Shown here in pieces: positions 30,045-41,727 of a stretch of DNA of 64,000 nucleotides (the stretch's first letter is position 1; the number at the start of each line of letters is the position of its first letter). Source of the DNA: Euwallacea fornicatus. Taxonomy: Eukaryota > Arthropoda > Insecta > Coleoptera > Curculionidae. The stretch spans positions 62,001 to 126,000 of the forward strand of contig NC_089579.1 of the NCBI RefSeq assembly GCF_040115645.1, given 5' to 3'. The notes beneath the pieces are model-generated. The model saw only the letters and a program-made list of their open reading frames with translations. It searched no databases and was not told where the DNA came from. The translations under genes were made by a program, and so were the position numbers.

Positions 30045-31395
30045 CAGTACTGCTCGCTTGGTACGATGGACAGGGGGAGTTCTGCAACGTTGCCGACTCG
30101 CTCTTAAACGGCCGGGAGCTTAATCGTTATTTAAAATTTGCCATCAAAATTATTTCAAATAATTTTTCTTCTCATAATTAAATAAAATAAATGCAACACT
30201 TAAATGTAAGTGTAAAATTCCATAAATAAATAAATAAACAATTAACATTTGTTGTTAATAAAAAGTACATTAAATGTTCAAATTTGCCCCCTCCTTGTGC
30301 AGAACAGTAACCGAACCGATCATAAGAAGCCTACCGCACTCTTGCGAGTGTTTTTGGACTAGTAGCTTGCATGCAATTTCGAATTTCAATTCGCAACTCA
30401 TCAAAATGATTAGCACTATCATCTTGAAATCTATAAATTATAGATTTGACATAACTCCACAAGAAAAAATCTGCAAGACTTAAATCAGGGGATTTTGCTG
30501 GCCATACAATGGTTTCCCGTCCACTTATCGCTCTGTTTGGGAAATGTCTCTCAAGACATTCTCGAACAGGAGCGGCATTGTAGGTAAGACAACCATCTTG
30601 CTGAAACCATACATCTTCTAAATTAATTTCTAATTGTAGGTTTTTTAGAATAATTTGTGCCTGGAGCAAATCAAGGTATTTCAATCTATTCAAAGTACCC
30701 TCAATGAAAAACAGACCAATTGCAAGGTCACCCAAAATACCTCCTTTTTTCACGAGGGAAATCTTCAAAAGACGTCCGGCTCGGTGTCCTGGCGGCTGGA
30801 TAGTGTGGGATATGCCTGCTGCGTCTACCAACTAGAAACCTCGGGTTACCACTCTTGTCCTGCGTCTACTCGGGATTGTCTCGCGGGATATAACGTCGAC
30901 GAAGGCGGAGGATTAAGTGTAGTTGGTTCGTAGTCGCGCGACGAGGTTACGTTCGGTGCAGTGTGGAAACAAGAAGCACAACGATCTGCCTCTTTATCTT
31001 CCCCTGCTTATCTTTTGCTAGTTCTTCCATCGAACAGAGCCAGGATTTATTTATTTATTTATTTTTCATCTTTCAGTAGGGTTACTGCATCCACCTCCCA
31101 CTTGATTTGCCGATATTTCGACCTCCCGATGGTTATTACAGTTCGCCGCGCAGTTTCTCGTCAAAGTCTTGGAGTAGCCAGAAATTTGTGCTCCCCCTTT
31201 CGCTCGAGTTTGAACCGGACACTCGGAGTTTTTTGAACGGCCCCCCATTGCTGGAACTTCGGATTTCGCCTTCTCCGGTACGAGTGTGTAACCCCCCCCT
31301 TGAATTCGTCGATTTTTGTTCCGTCCTTCTCATTTAAATTCCCACATTCCGTGGTTTCTTTAATAAATTCTGTCCGCCATTTCGTCTAGAAAAAA
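30045..31395 (-). mobile_element. IS630/mariner-like element remnant (family M2), copy 2
   Basis: Inverted partner of 21600-22860. On this copy the N-terminal half of the transposase is also present (31663-32109), with the R290 repeat and the M2 spacer lying between the two halves. The A/T simple repeats have counterparts (AAATA-type near 31047-31065). Confidence 0.75.
30331..30831 (-). pseudogene. M2 transposase C-terminal part, copy 2
   Basis: Open for 166 codons. After about 30 residues of unrelated sequence: AIGLFFIEGTLNRLKYLDLL, VWFQQDGCLTYNAAPVRECLERHFP (second Asp), ETIVWPAKSPDLSLADFFLWSYVKS (third Asp), FQDDSANHFDELRIEI and a C-terminal helix. The catalytic motifs are better preserved than in copy 1. 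It lacks the N-terminal half in frame; that half lies upstream beyond the R290 insert. Confidence 0.8.
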
Positions 31396-31662
31396 AGACG
31401 CAAGTTTTTCTCGGAGTTCTCCGTGGAAGAAACCGACCAGAATTGGCTTTTCTAGATCCGACTATTTTTTAGGAAAAATTTTGAATGATTCCCCGTCGTC
31501 GGTTCTTCTGTTCGAATCGTCGCCAGTGTCGACTAAAACTTCCTCTAGGATCCGTCAAATTTTGTTCCGTCCTCGTCGTTTAATTTCCCAGACTCCGTGG
31601 TTTCTTTTGAATAAATTCCATCCGCCACTTCGTCTAGAAAAATTACAAGTTATTCCTAAAAA
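31396..31662 (-). repeat. R290 repeat, copy 2
   Basis: Reverse complement of the unit at 20455-20757 (GGATCCGTCAAATTTTGTTCCG, CCGCCACTTCGTCTAGAAAAA as key stretches). A second partial unit begins at about 31375 (CCGCCATTTCGTCTAG), so units stand in tandem with a period of about 245 bases. Confidence 0.7.
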
Positions 31663-32109
31663 TCAAAATCTTAATGTTTGCCTAGACATTCGGTTCACAT
31701 TTTCCATTAACCAGCAATGAGTGACGACTGAATTAGCGTGACCTAATAATTGAAATGTCGATTCATCCGTAAAAAGGACGTTTTTGATGAAATTTTCATG
31801 ATTATTGGCCCTTTCCATCATTGTTTCACAAAAAACCAGCCGTATCTCATGATCTTCAGGAAAGATTTGGTTCATTTTTTTCACCTTGTACGAAGTGTAC
31901 CTGTTTTTCCTCGAAACTCTGCGGGCGGTGGTATGTGACACATCTACTCGGTTCGTCATTTCATTGAGGGACTGATCAAGATTTTCCTCAACACTGGCAC
32001 AAACCGTGATTTCCTGTTCCTCCCTTTCATTGCTATCTTGTGGGGGGCGTTTATGATGCAGGGGCGAAACACATCCAGTCGTCTCGAAATTTTGAATGAT
32101 AAGACGCAT
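31663..32109 (-). pseudogene. IS630/mariner transposase N-terminal part
   Basis: Open for 148 codons: RLIIQNFETTGCVSP and HKRPPQDSNE (HTH linker), then VEENLDQSLNEMTNRVDVSHTTARRV (second HTH), FCETMMERANNHENFIKNVLFTDEST (first catalytic Asp) and HANSVVTHCWLMEN. Directly after NRMSRQTLRF it hits a stop at the border of the R290 insert. The same border occurs at 40255. Together with 30331-30831 this would make one transposase interrupted by the R290/spacer insert. Confidence 0.8.
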
Positions 32110-32739
32110 TCTGGTAACCCTGGGAACGGGCCGATTCTCAAAATGTCCTAGTTTTCTCTTCTAAGCAAAAACTAATACCAAACACATACATCGAAGTCCC
32201 GTTTCCCGATTTTTACTGTACACAAAAGAAGTCACTGTACCTACGTATGACTATGTACATGCACTGCGTTTGTAAATTACGCATAAATTCGTTGTTTTTC
32301 TGAAGAACGAAATTTTCCAAAAAAATCTTCGAACGCGTTAATTTTGCTTTAAAAAAGTGCTTTCTATTGATGTATCGTTTGGGCCAGTGGCGTCCGTAAT
32401 TTTTTAAATTACAACCCCCGATTTGTTTCTTGCATTTGAAGGTCCGTTATATCTACTTTATGATTTATGGGAAATTCTTAGTACGTTACATAACAAAAAT
32501 TTCGAGAAAATAAAATTCAAAATCCAAAAATGAACTACCTCATTTGAACACGAATACTTTGCTCGTGAGTCAAAAACAGTTCCTTGAGTGGCTTTTTTGC
32601 TGAATAAAATGTACTAAAAAGAGCAAAACAAATTGTAAATAATTACAGATTTTGTGTGTAAATTTTGGAAAATATTTCAAATAAAATTGTTCTATTTCTA
32701 GCAATAAAGTTGCATTCACCTACCGGGGGTTGCCACGTT
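32110..32739. other. Spacer
   Basis: No gene. 32110-32180 may include the start of the preceding transposase element. The rest is AT-rich with no repeat partner seen. Confidence 0.35.
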
Positions 32740-33787
32740 TGACTCTAATTCCATTTATTTTCAGAATTGGCCTTAACTGTGACCCAAAGAATTGAAATTT
32801 TAATGCTGATGAGGTGCAGAGATCGATCACTACAAGAAGCGTGCGAGTTGCTTAATAATAACTACCCGGAAAGGCTCACGACGCAATCAACAGTTGGCAG
32901 GGTGTTAACGATCGACCAGGAAATGGAGCTCCTAAATTTAATGAACAGCTTAAATTAAATGTTCTTTTGACCGTGGAAGAAAATTCACAGAGTGGCGTTC
33001 GTCAGATTAGCGAAAATCTTCTCACCACATGTCTGCCAAGGTGAGTAAAATATTGAAGGTAAGAAAATGGCAACTTTTCAAATCACACCAGGTACAAGAA
33101 TTAAGTGAAGACGACCCAGATCGAAGAATGTGGTTTTGCGAGGTTTCGATAAATATGAATAACCATCATCTACTTCTATTCCAAAAATGTCCTTTTCTCC
33201 GATGAGGCTACTTTCACATTAAATGGGTCAGTGAACGGTCAGAATTGCAGGTACTGGGCATCGGAAAATCCTCGATGGGTGGGAGAGGCTCGGAGTATTT
33301 TGGAAAAATTTACCTATGGAAGAATAATAAGAAGTCTTTTGCGAAGGAAATTTAGATGGCCTCCAATTCCTTCGATTTTCCCAAGAACATGTGGTTCCTG
33401 CACTGACAGACTTATTTCCGGATATAAACAACCCGAGAACGATTAACGCAAATTTATGCCTTCAACAGGACGAGGCTCCACGACATTATTGTGGTCATCG
33501 TTCGCGAATATCTTGATCAGGTATTTCCGAATAAATAGATTGAAAAATGTGGCATCGTCGAGTGACCGCCGAGATCTCCAGACCTCGATCCGTTGGATTT
33601 TTTTCTTTGGGGTCACCTTGAAAATGTAGTGTGCACCGGTCGACATTGAAGAGCGGAAAGACGGGATAAGAATTCAATGCAACGATATTGTACCGGAGGT
33701 TTTACACGGAATCCAACCAGGAATTGTTGACCCCCCAGGACGCTGTCGAATTCGAAATGGTGGTCAATTCGAGCATTTATTCAAATA
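32740..33787 (+). pseudogene. IS630/mariner-like transposase, degenerate, near full length
   Basis: N-terminus open for 63 codons (ALTVTQRIEILMLMRCRDRS, ACELLNNNYPERLTT, HTH type). Then, across frame breaks: TVEENSQSGVRQIS, VQELSEDDPDRRMWFCE, a first-Asp region LFSDEATFTLNGSVNGQNCRYW, a second region around NQDEAPRHYCGHRSRIS-like reading, PPRSPDLDPLDFFLWGHLENVV (third Asp, 33565-33630) and the C-terminal GGQFEHLFK. At least six frame changes or stops. Similar in type to the mariner at 61647-63166. Confidence 0.75.
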
Positions 33788-35169
33788 AATTAAATAATTC
33801 ATTTTCAAATTTCCGGTTTTATTTTCTCGAAGTTTTTGTTGCGTAACACACTAATATTTTCCCACAAGTCATGAAGTAGAAATAACGCACCTTCGCATGC
33901 CGGAAAAAAAGTCGGCGGTGTCGTTTAAAAAATTTATTGATGACGTCATATTTTGCATACGAGTGACGTCACTGACACAAACGACACGTCACAGAAGGTA
34001 CTTTTTGAAAACAAAATTGAAGGAGTCGAGGATTTTTTTTTTGGAAAATTTCATTCGTGTATTTGTTCGTTTATGTGTTACACTCAAAAGTTTACATAAT
34101 GTGTGCGTGAGGAACTATGTGCAATTAGATTTGTTCAAACTTTTAGATACGTAAAGGCGTATGTGCGTAACATACATAAGATGTGAAAAATATGAATTTT
34201 TTTATTATATTTTTATAGCGTACCTCCGGTTGCAGAGTACCCAATTTTTGCTCCCTACAGAGTACTTTACGACCGAAATTCGCTGTAATTATACTGTTAA
34301 ATTTTGTATAAATTTTATTTAACATTTATTAATAGTGAAACCTAATTTTATTTATCTTTTGCAGATTTGTTCTAAATGAGAATGCTGAATTTGACAAGAT
34401 TCGCATCTCAGCAACAGCCCAATCGAATCGTCTCTGACGTATTGTTACGACTGACGGACGGGCGTGGCAGGTAAAAGACGGTTAAAAAAGTACATAGAAC
34501 ACTCAACCGAGCGATTTATAGTTACTTTTAAGTGCAACGAGCGTTCTGGTACGTTTGTTCATGTTAATGTTTGCATGTTTGTTAGAAAATTGTTGAATCT
34601 GTTAGTAACTGGACCTTTAACTATACATAGATTTTGAAAGACTTGGAATGAAACAAGATTTGAAAACGTTCTCGGAACCGTTTCCATAATAAGTAGGGCG
34701 GAAACAAAATCACGCATTCCCCAACCTATCCGCGCCTTCCCTCTAGCCCCCAGCTGCCCCAACCTTGCAATTTTAAACGGCACCCCCCCCCCCCCCACTT
34801 GTAATACCTCATTTTAAAGGTTTTTTTAAACCGGTTTCCGATAGTATTAACTAACAACACGTTTGTTCAAGCAGTTATCGAAGTTTTATATTGAAAAAAA
34901 AATGTATAATGTAAATTTTCAGAATCGTATCGAAGGGCAGAGTAGTTTTTCAAATAATAATTTTCCTCTTTATTTAGAGATTTTGAAGAGTTTACACGCA
35001 CATTTTCTACATTATAGACATTTTGTCCAGCAAAATTAGTAGTTTTCTTTATCCGGAGCTCTGCTTTCAGTCGTTCATTTACTTCACTTAGTTTTGCTAC
35101 TGAGACCAATTAAGAAGGTTTCGACCAATATTTTTGACTAATTTTTGAAACATTGAGCATCAGCGTCGC
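33788..35169. other. Spacer with C-run
   Basis: No gene recognised. A run of about 14 C residues lies at 34784-34797. TGTTACGACTGACGGACG at about 34441 resembles the start of an insect gypsy LTR but no partner was found. Confidence 0.4.
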
Positions 35170-35600
35170 TAAATGGTTCATTTCATTTTTTTTTCCACAA
35201 TGGCGCGCACCATTGAGACCGCAATTGAACCTTTCATCGTTCGTGAGTTAGAAAGCCAGGGTGACATGCGAGGAAATGCGTCTTTAAACGAGGATTCGCT
35301 ACATTTTCACCACTACGGGTTACCTTCTCACCACGTGGTTCCAGATAGGCGATCGCTAGATGACCACCGTTCAAATAAATGAGTTGGTTGACCGGGCGTT
35401 ATATTGCGGCCGCCAAGTTGTCCAGACCTAACACCCGTTGACTTTTTTTACAGGGCCACCTAAAATCTTTTGCTTTTAAAAAGCAGCCCAACTCAATTGA
35501 GGTACTGCAAAAAAGAAGTATTTAGGCATGTCGGGCTATTTTAAGGCTCTGTTATTGTCAGGACAATGGCGGAAACCACTTTGAACACTTAATTAAACAA
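35170..35600 (+). pseudogene. Mariner/IS630 transposase C-terminal fragment
   Basis: Frame-broken reading: PPHFHH (second-Asp region, Asp not visible), then LRPPSCPDLTPVDFFY.AT (third Asp; Arg-Ser changed to Ser-Cys), RSIQALSF-like C-terminal helix and NGGNHFEHL near 35575. Decayed, no terminal repeats assigned. Confidence 0.6.
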
Positions 35601-36069
35601 AAGGTAAATACAAACGTTCCGTTTCTTTTTTATTTACTATATTGCTACCTGCTGGGACAAATGCGACGTTAGTTAACACCACCCCAAAGCACTTTTAAAG
35701 AGCTTCAAAATGAGGCATTACAGGTGGGGGTTGCCATTTAATGTTGCTGAGGCCGGGAAGGGGATTAGTAAGTTCGTAATCTTGGTTCCCCCTATTTACT
35801 GTAAAAACGTTTTCGATGAATTTTTTCCATGTTTTTCCATTCCCGAGACGTGCCATTGCGAGTTATTGGCATGTCACCCTCTACAAGGGGACGATTGCGA
35901 GGGGCAAGTAACCCTTAGAATAGAGCACATTTTATTCGTTAACGTTAAATAAAACTTTTAATTGGCAGAGGTCGAACCAAACAACGTGATAGAATTATTC
36001 CGAATTGTAAATACATGTTATAGTTGAAAATAATACTGTATTATGCATCGCGGTTGCGAAGTGAGTTAT
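35601..36069. other. Spacer, mariner-like non-coding text
   Basis: Contains phrases common in mariner subterminal regions of this window (GAGACGTGCCATTGCGAGTTAT near 35850), no gene. Confidence 0.35.
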
Positions 36070-37255
36070 TATGCCTCGCACGTCAAGCTTAAATCCCGAG
36101 GTGCGCAACACTAACGAATCTACGATGCGTCAGGCTTTAGTATTTCACAACCGCGCTGCATATGCGACTTTTTCCACTGCGAGACGTTTAATTGGGCGGG
36201 CATCCCCTCCTCTCACCCGCTCTTCCTCAAACCTCTTGCTCAGGATAGAGCGGATCTCCTCCCTTCTTCCCGTCCCTTCGGCAGGGTCAAGAGGACTTCG
36301 CCCCGTTACGCCTCCCTGACGCAGCATATTTCCACCTTAGTCCCGCTTTGAACCACCAGCTGCCTGACCATTTTCAGGGTGTCGCCGTAGATAGTCCTCT
36401 CCCCCTTCGAAACAAAGAGGACTTCTTCGTCCCTCCTGCCCCCTCCTGCTTGGGCGGGTGTAGGAGAGACAGTCACTCCCCCCCTTTATCCCCAAAAGGC
36501 ATGCAGAGGAGAACCCTGAGGCCGTCTCCCCGATCATGCATCGCCGCTGCCTTTGAGACCAGGAATTCGCCCCCGACACCAGTGGGACGACTACCCGGAT
36601 CCTCCCCTCCAACCTCATCGTCTGGAAGAGCGCCGGAAGCGCCCCCAGCACCTCTCTCTGACCCGTGCCTTTCAGTCTTCTGAAAAACACGAGTCTCTCT
36701 CTCTCGTTTTTGCTTTCCCGCTCTTGACCAGAGTGCTGGTCTGGCGCAAGAACGGGAAACTCTCCCCTCTCGCATCGTCCAACTCCCCCAGTTCCGGATG
36801 GACCTGCGAGACCTATCCCCGAGGTGGCTGAACTCTGCCCCCACAACTGCTACATCCGCTCTTAACCGTGCCCGAGGGGATCGCCCCATCTGTTGGCTCC
36901 GAGGATATAACAGTGATGTTGGAGGGGTTAACTGACTGAGGAAAGACAGGACGGACAATAACACAGATAGCAGGAGGACTAAAAGAAAACAAAACATTGG
37001 GTTACAGCTTCGTGAGGGAAGAGGTGTATTAAAAGGAAAAGTGCACTGAGGTGTTTATCCTGAAGGAGGCTGTGGACAGGTGTTTAGGCCAGGGGTTTTT
37101 AGTTTCTGCCTAACAGAATCGACTGCCTCACAAGGCACCCGAGGAGGTATCTCCCTTTCGCTGATGAGGTTTGTTACATTCGAAGGACCAGACGATGCTT
37201 CGTCTATTGAGGTGTATGGTTCCAAGGGTTGAGGAAGCAAAAAACTCCGTGGCAC
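36070..37255 (-). pseudogene. LINE ORF1 (gag-like) remnant
   Basis: GC-rich, unlike its surroundings. On the minus strand one reading gives DEEVLFVSKGERTIYGDTLKMVRQLV, then VEICCVREA and RGEVLLTLPKG, the pattern (lvi.p..g.sYaevl..ir, R.tr.G.vLlel) of the ORF1 protein of R1/I-type non-LTR elements just before its zinc knuckles. Knuckles themselves were not found. Several stops and frame changes. The N-terminal part (36500-37255) is Arg/Ser/Pro rich with no motif. ORF1 would be the RNA-binding protein of the element; ORF2 is absent. Confidence 0.5.
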
Positions 37256-37993
37256 GAACTAATGAATTTACTTCACCCTACAGATATCACTTTACAACTT
37301 GCGTACACTACAGAGTTACCGTAGCTAATGAGTTGCCCGAGATCTGAAAAGGTTTACCTGTACGGTTGGTGTAAGGTTGTGCATGTGAGTTACGAGACAG
37401 AAGTTGGAGATAGAGAGGTTCGCGTTCACGGACCGACAATCTGCTAGAAACGGGAGAGAGAGCGTTGAGCGACAGACTTTGAGTACTTAGGGTTGTAATA
37501 GAGTTGAGTTTAGGGAAGAAGCTTCGTTCCGATCGCGATCACTTCTTTTCTTTTTCTTGTCTTCTCTCACCCGCCCCGATTTTTAGCCTCACAAGGAAGG
37601 TGAGGCTGGAGGGAGTTCACCGCGATCAGCCCTTGACCAATCCCAGCCGACACCACCCCTTGGTTCGTGGGAAACTTTCTTTTTCCATTTCTCCGCGGTC
37701 AAGCCCAGATTGTTGCCAGAAACAAAGGTATAATAATTAACACAGTATTAATTATTTTATTGATAAAGGTGTGATTATTATAAAAAAGAAATTGATCCCG
37801 TTAAATAGTGCTCACTCGGATGATTGTTGGAGCCGGACTGACTTGTGATGCCGTTTTGCTTGATAATCATTCCACTGAAAAATAATCAAACAACAACCGC
37901 TTTAGATTTGCCGAAATAAATAATCGCACTGTGGTGTTTTAATGCCGTAATCAAAAGAGACTTATCTTAAGTATAATAACTAAAAAAATCTAA
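37256..37993. other. Spacer
   Basis: No gene recognised. It could include the 5' region of the LINE remnant and decayed gypsy sequence before 37994. Confidence 0.35.
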
Positions 37994-39224
37994 TTGTCAT
38001 TAGAGTTGTATTATTCAACAGATACCAGTCTTCTGAACCTGAGCTGCAAGAAATACTCAAAAATCAACAAGGAACGTCCCTACACCTCAAACAATGTAAC
38101 ATACCAGGTTCTGACATTCTCATCTTCTGTGATGACAATGGTGCAAAGATTAGATCCTCCATTACAGAATCTCAGAAGAATGATCTTCAGCAAGTTTCAC
38201 AATCTCTCACACCCAGGCATTAGGAGCACAACTAAACTCATCTCTTCTCATTTTGTTTGGCCTGCTATGAATAAGGATATCCGCAACTGGACTAAGGCCT
38301 GCATTGATTCCCAGAAGTCTAAAGTCCACCAACACACCTTAATTCCATTCAAGCAGTTCCAAATTCCAGGTGCTAGATTTCAAGTTGTGAATTTAGACAT
38401 AGTTGATCCACTGCCCTCTTCTAACGGGTTTGCATATTGGCTAACATGTATTGATCGATTTTCATGTTGGGCTGAGACATTTCCCATGAAGGATATGACG
38501 ACCGATACGGTTGCCAAGACCTTCTACAGCAATTGGATTTGCAGATTCGGTTCTCTCCAAAAAATCATCACGGACCAAGGGCAACAGTTCAAAAGCTCCC
38601 TTTTGGCATCTCTGGCATACTACTGGGCTGTGAACAAGCACGTTCCACCCCATGACTAATGGCAAAGTGGAAAGTTGGCACTAAACTCTGAAGGCAGCAA
38701 TAATGGCCTATCCAACAGAGCGTTGGACGGAGGTTTTGCCTACAATCTTGCTGGGTTTACATGTTACGTTGAGAGATGAAATTGGTGTCTCACCAGCAGA
38801 GATGCTTTACGGAACTTCCCTATATCTGCCTGGAGAATTCTTCGAGTCCGTGCAATCCAATGTAGACCCCACTTCATTTGTCGCTCAATTGAGACAAAAA
38901 ATGCAACTCCTGCAACCGGTTCCCTCAAGCAACCACAGTAGAAGGAAAATCTTCATTGCGCCGGAAATAGATATCTGTACGCACGTCTTCGTACGTAACG
39001 ACGCAGTTAGGAAACCGCTCCAACCCCCATATGAAGGTCCCTTCCCTGTAAAAAGCCGTGCTGATAAGTATTTCACCATCTTAATCAACCACAGAGAAAT
39101 CAACATCTCTAAGGGCCGTCTCAAACCGGCTTTTATCCTAGCCCAAGATCCTACCTCCCGTGATCACTCCTATACCGACCCAAAACCCCTTCACGACACA
39201 GACAAGTGGGTACGGTTCGTCTAG
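37994..39224 (+). pseudogene. Ty3/gypsy pol 3' part (integrase), broken
   Basis: Two open pieces (37994-38659 and 38703-39224) of one integrase. Zinc finger region HNLSHPGIRSTTKLISSHFVWP..WTKACIDSQ, where the first cysteine of the second pair is kept and the second is Ser. Core: NLDIVDPLP (first Asp), TDQGQQFKSS (second Asp), and HPMTNGKVES (Glu kept) lying in a shifted frame, followed by a TAA in place of a codon. C-terminal region: LPTILLGLHVTLRDEIGVSPAEMLYG, FVRNDAVRKPLQPPYEGPFPV and ISKGRLKPAF. This is the common arthropod gypsy type, different from the errantivirus-like element. RT is absent, so the element is 5'-truncated. Confidence 0.88.
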
Positions 39225-39357
39225 CGCCAGAGTCCGATGCTAAAGCCTTTAGCATGATTCCAATTATAATTTTTAGTAGCTTTAGGCCTTCTGGTAATAA
39301 TTTTTAGCACAGGCACAATGTTAAAATAAATTTTGTACTCCGTATCTGGGAGGGAAG

Positions 39358-39617
39358 TGTTATGGAGAAGCCGGCGGCGCGTCAAGCTGTCAACCGTCAG
39401 ACTATGACAGTTTGACGTGCACCACAACAATCTGTCGGTTCCCTAGGAGATTTAAACAGCTGGCGAGAAAACGGCCTCCAGATCTTGCGGCAAGGCGTTC
39501 CAGAACGTTCAGCGGGGGGGGATAAATGGCAGGGCACCCTCGTACATCTGCGACGCTTCTTTTCTCCCTACACGGTGAAACCTGGCTCCCACAATTTCCT
39601 GTTAACAAATTCTAACA
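39358..39617 (+). repeat. 3' LTR of the truncated gypsy element
   Basis: It begins TGTTATGGAG after a purine tract (GGGAGGGAAG) and ends near TTCTAACA, about 260 bases. It contains GTCAAGCTGTC/GACAGTTTGAC inverted words. A diverged relative lies reversed at 21300-21590. No 5' LTR is in the window. Confidence 0.65.
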
Positions 39618-39734
39618 GCACACATTTAGGCATAAGTTTATTATGTACTACATAAATATATACATTCACAAGTACCGATAACCACTCTACATCCTGCGAA
39701 CAATCGGATAGTGAAAGCCCTACGACCACTATCC

Positions 39735-40110
39735 GACATAAACAAGAATTGTCAGCTGATTTTATTTAGTGAATTCATTTCTAGTGCGGTGCACTGTTCG
39801 CTCGAGAGCCGTCCACTCCGAGAACCCGCACTGACAAGCGACACTTACACGAGTGGCGGTTGACGAATGCCGGGGGCAGGAGATTAAAAGGGTTAAGCAG
39901 CTTCAAAAAACAAACGGCACGACCATCATCTCCACGAGGATTGAGAGTACAGGTGGGGAAAAATTAGAGTAGCAATAGTAGAAGTGAAAACAAAATAGTA
40001 CAAGTAGTACAAAAGGGTACTCAGTACCCAAGGTCAGTTTCTTCTTCAGGTTTGGATACTGGCCCTTTCCCACGCTCACGCCTAGTAACGGAATCATACA
40101 TTACCCCGTT
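39735..40110 (-). repeat. Inverted partner of 28600-29015
   Basis: TTGTCAGCTGATTTTATTTAGTGAATTCATTT, seen by its parts CAGCTGATTTT and GTGAATTC, then CGAGAACCCGCACTGACAAG, GAAGCTGC-complement and CCCCGTTAGCACC. All match the other copy reversed. Confidence 0.6.
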
Positions 40111-40164
40111 AGCACCCAAATTTTCTTTTTGGAGATTCGAATTCTTTGTTGGCAGTAAAAATTT

Positions 40165-40272
40165 TACGGACGAATCGACATTTCCATTATTAGGTCACGC
40201 TAATTCAGTCGTCACTCATTGCTGGTTAATGGAAAATTTGAATCGTATGTCTGGACAGACATTAAGATTTTG
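40165..40272 (+). pseudogene. Mariner transposase fragment around first catalytic Asp
   Basis: FTDESTFPLLGHANSVVTHCWLMENLNRMSGQTLRF then a stop, the same border with R290 as at 31663. The upstream half is missing. Confidence 0.75.
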
Positions 40273-40552
40273 ATTTTTAGGAATAACTTGTGATTTTTCT
40301 AGACGAAATGGCGGACAGAATTTATTCAAGAAACCACGGAATCTGGGAAACTAAACGACGAGGACAGAACAAAACTCGACGGATCCTAGAGGAAGTTTTA
40401 GTCGACACTGGCGACGACTCGAATCGAAGAACCAACGACGGGGGACCATCCAAAATTTTTCCTAAAAACATAGTCGAATCGAGAAAAGCCAATTCTGGCC
40501 AGTTTCTTCCTCGGAGAACCCTGGGAAAAACTTGCGTCTTTTTTTCTAGATG
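40250..40552 (+). repeat. R290 repeat, copy 3
   Basis: Same strand and order as 20455-20757, with AAATGGCGGAC at 40305 and again at 40553, showing that the unit repeats with a period of about 245 bases. Confidence 0.75.
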
Positions 40553-40617
40553 AAATGGCGGACGGAATTTATTAAAGGAACCACGGAGTGTGGAAATTTC
40601 TCGAGAAGTCCGATAAG

Positions 40618-41190
40618 AAATTTCCACAACAATCATGAATGGGCCGAGGAAAACCCGTACCAAGCTCCAGAAGTTGATTTTCAACGCAATTTTTCTTTGG
40701 AGCTGTGGGCGATTGGCCAATTGCATCAACATTTCTACCAGAAAGACTTACAGGCGCAGTTCATCATAACTTTTTAGAACAGTCGTTACCTGAATTCCGT
40801 AAAGATATTTCCATCGGCAACCAAAAGTGCCACATGATTTATCCCCGATGGAGCACCAGCGCATTTTAGTAGGATCGCTCGCGAATTTCTAATGGAAACA
40901 TGTGGAGATCGCTGGACTGGTCGTGGCGGACCTCACTTGTGGCCAGCTAAATCCCCAGACTTAAACCCTCTGGACGACTTCCTGTGGGGTCGTTTAAAAT
41001 CATTAGTTTACACTGATCCAATGGGAAACCTGGAAGATTTGAGAAATGGCATAATTAATGGGTGCGATTCAATAGAAAACAGTCGTGGTATTTTTGAAAG
41101 AGTTCGTCTGTCGGTAAGGAAAAGATTAAGTGCATCCGTCCAAACTGACGGCAGTCATTTCGAAGGATTATTGTGGCTTTTAGTAAACTT
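40618..41190 (+). pseudogene. IS630/mariner transposase C-terminal half
   Basis: NHEWAEENPYQAPEVDFQRNFSLELWAIG opens the D1-D2 linker. After a frame change: FIPDGAPAHFSRIAREFLMETCGDRW (second Asp), GRGGPHLWPAKSPDLNPLDDFLWGRLKSLVY (third Asp) and the C-terminal RVRLSVRKRLSASVQTDGSHFEGLL. The last 126 codons (40892-41272) are open. It is a different subfamily from M2, judged by the NPLDDFLW text, although joined to the same R290 unit. Confidence 0.8.
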
Positions 41191-41727
41191 CACGAAAAAC
41201 GTTTATCGCCCTGTATCTAGGAAACGAAGCATTTTTCCTATCGTCCTAATCGTCAATGGGTCAAAACCTTAAAATTACTCAGAGAATGGCCCCCTAAATT
41301 TTTGCCTAACATTTAGGAAACACACTGTGTATTACGTGCGCTTTTAAGGGGCCTTAACTAGTATCGATCATATTAAAAACTATCAAATTCTACCAAACGC
41401 TTTAAAAGTTATTTAACAAAAACCGACGTTCAGTGGCGTATCTTAAAAACGGGGAAAAAATCAAGGATAACTCTGCAGCAAAAAGTCTAATAAAAAAATT
41501 GTTTAAATAAAAGATATAAATTTTTTAAGGGTCCACGAGGATTTGCAAGAAATACGGGGTCGCTACTTGAACAAAAAGTTTACTCTTGAAATGACGTTTT
41601 GGCTAAAAGTCGCCATCTTCGTGGCACATGACCCCCCCCCCCCTTCCGGACAACTTTCATTTGAAACTTTTTTCATATAATTTTTTTGAGCAATCTTCAA
41701 TCACAGCTTTAAGGGGGACACCCTGTA

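Larger units (their letters stand above)
40130..41725 (+). mobile_element. IS630/mariner-like composite element (with R290) inserted in piggyBac
   Basis: It contains the N-terminal tail of a transposase (40165-40270), the R290 unit (40270-40550), and the C-terminal half of a transposase (40618-41190). It ends with GGGGGACACCCTG at 41725 followed by TA, after which piggyBac coding starts. The left end is truncated. A C-run of about 14 lies at 41631-41644. Confidence 0.65.

Noticed and set aside
36348..36846. Several overlapping 90-170 codon frames in GC-rich DNA on both strands
   Set aside because: High GC makes long chance frames. Only the reading with the ORF1-like YGDTLKMVRQ and RGEVLL text was kept.
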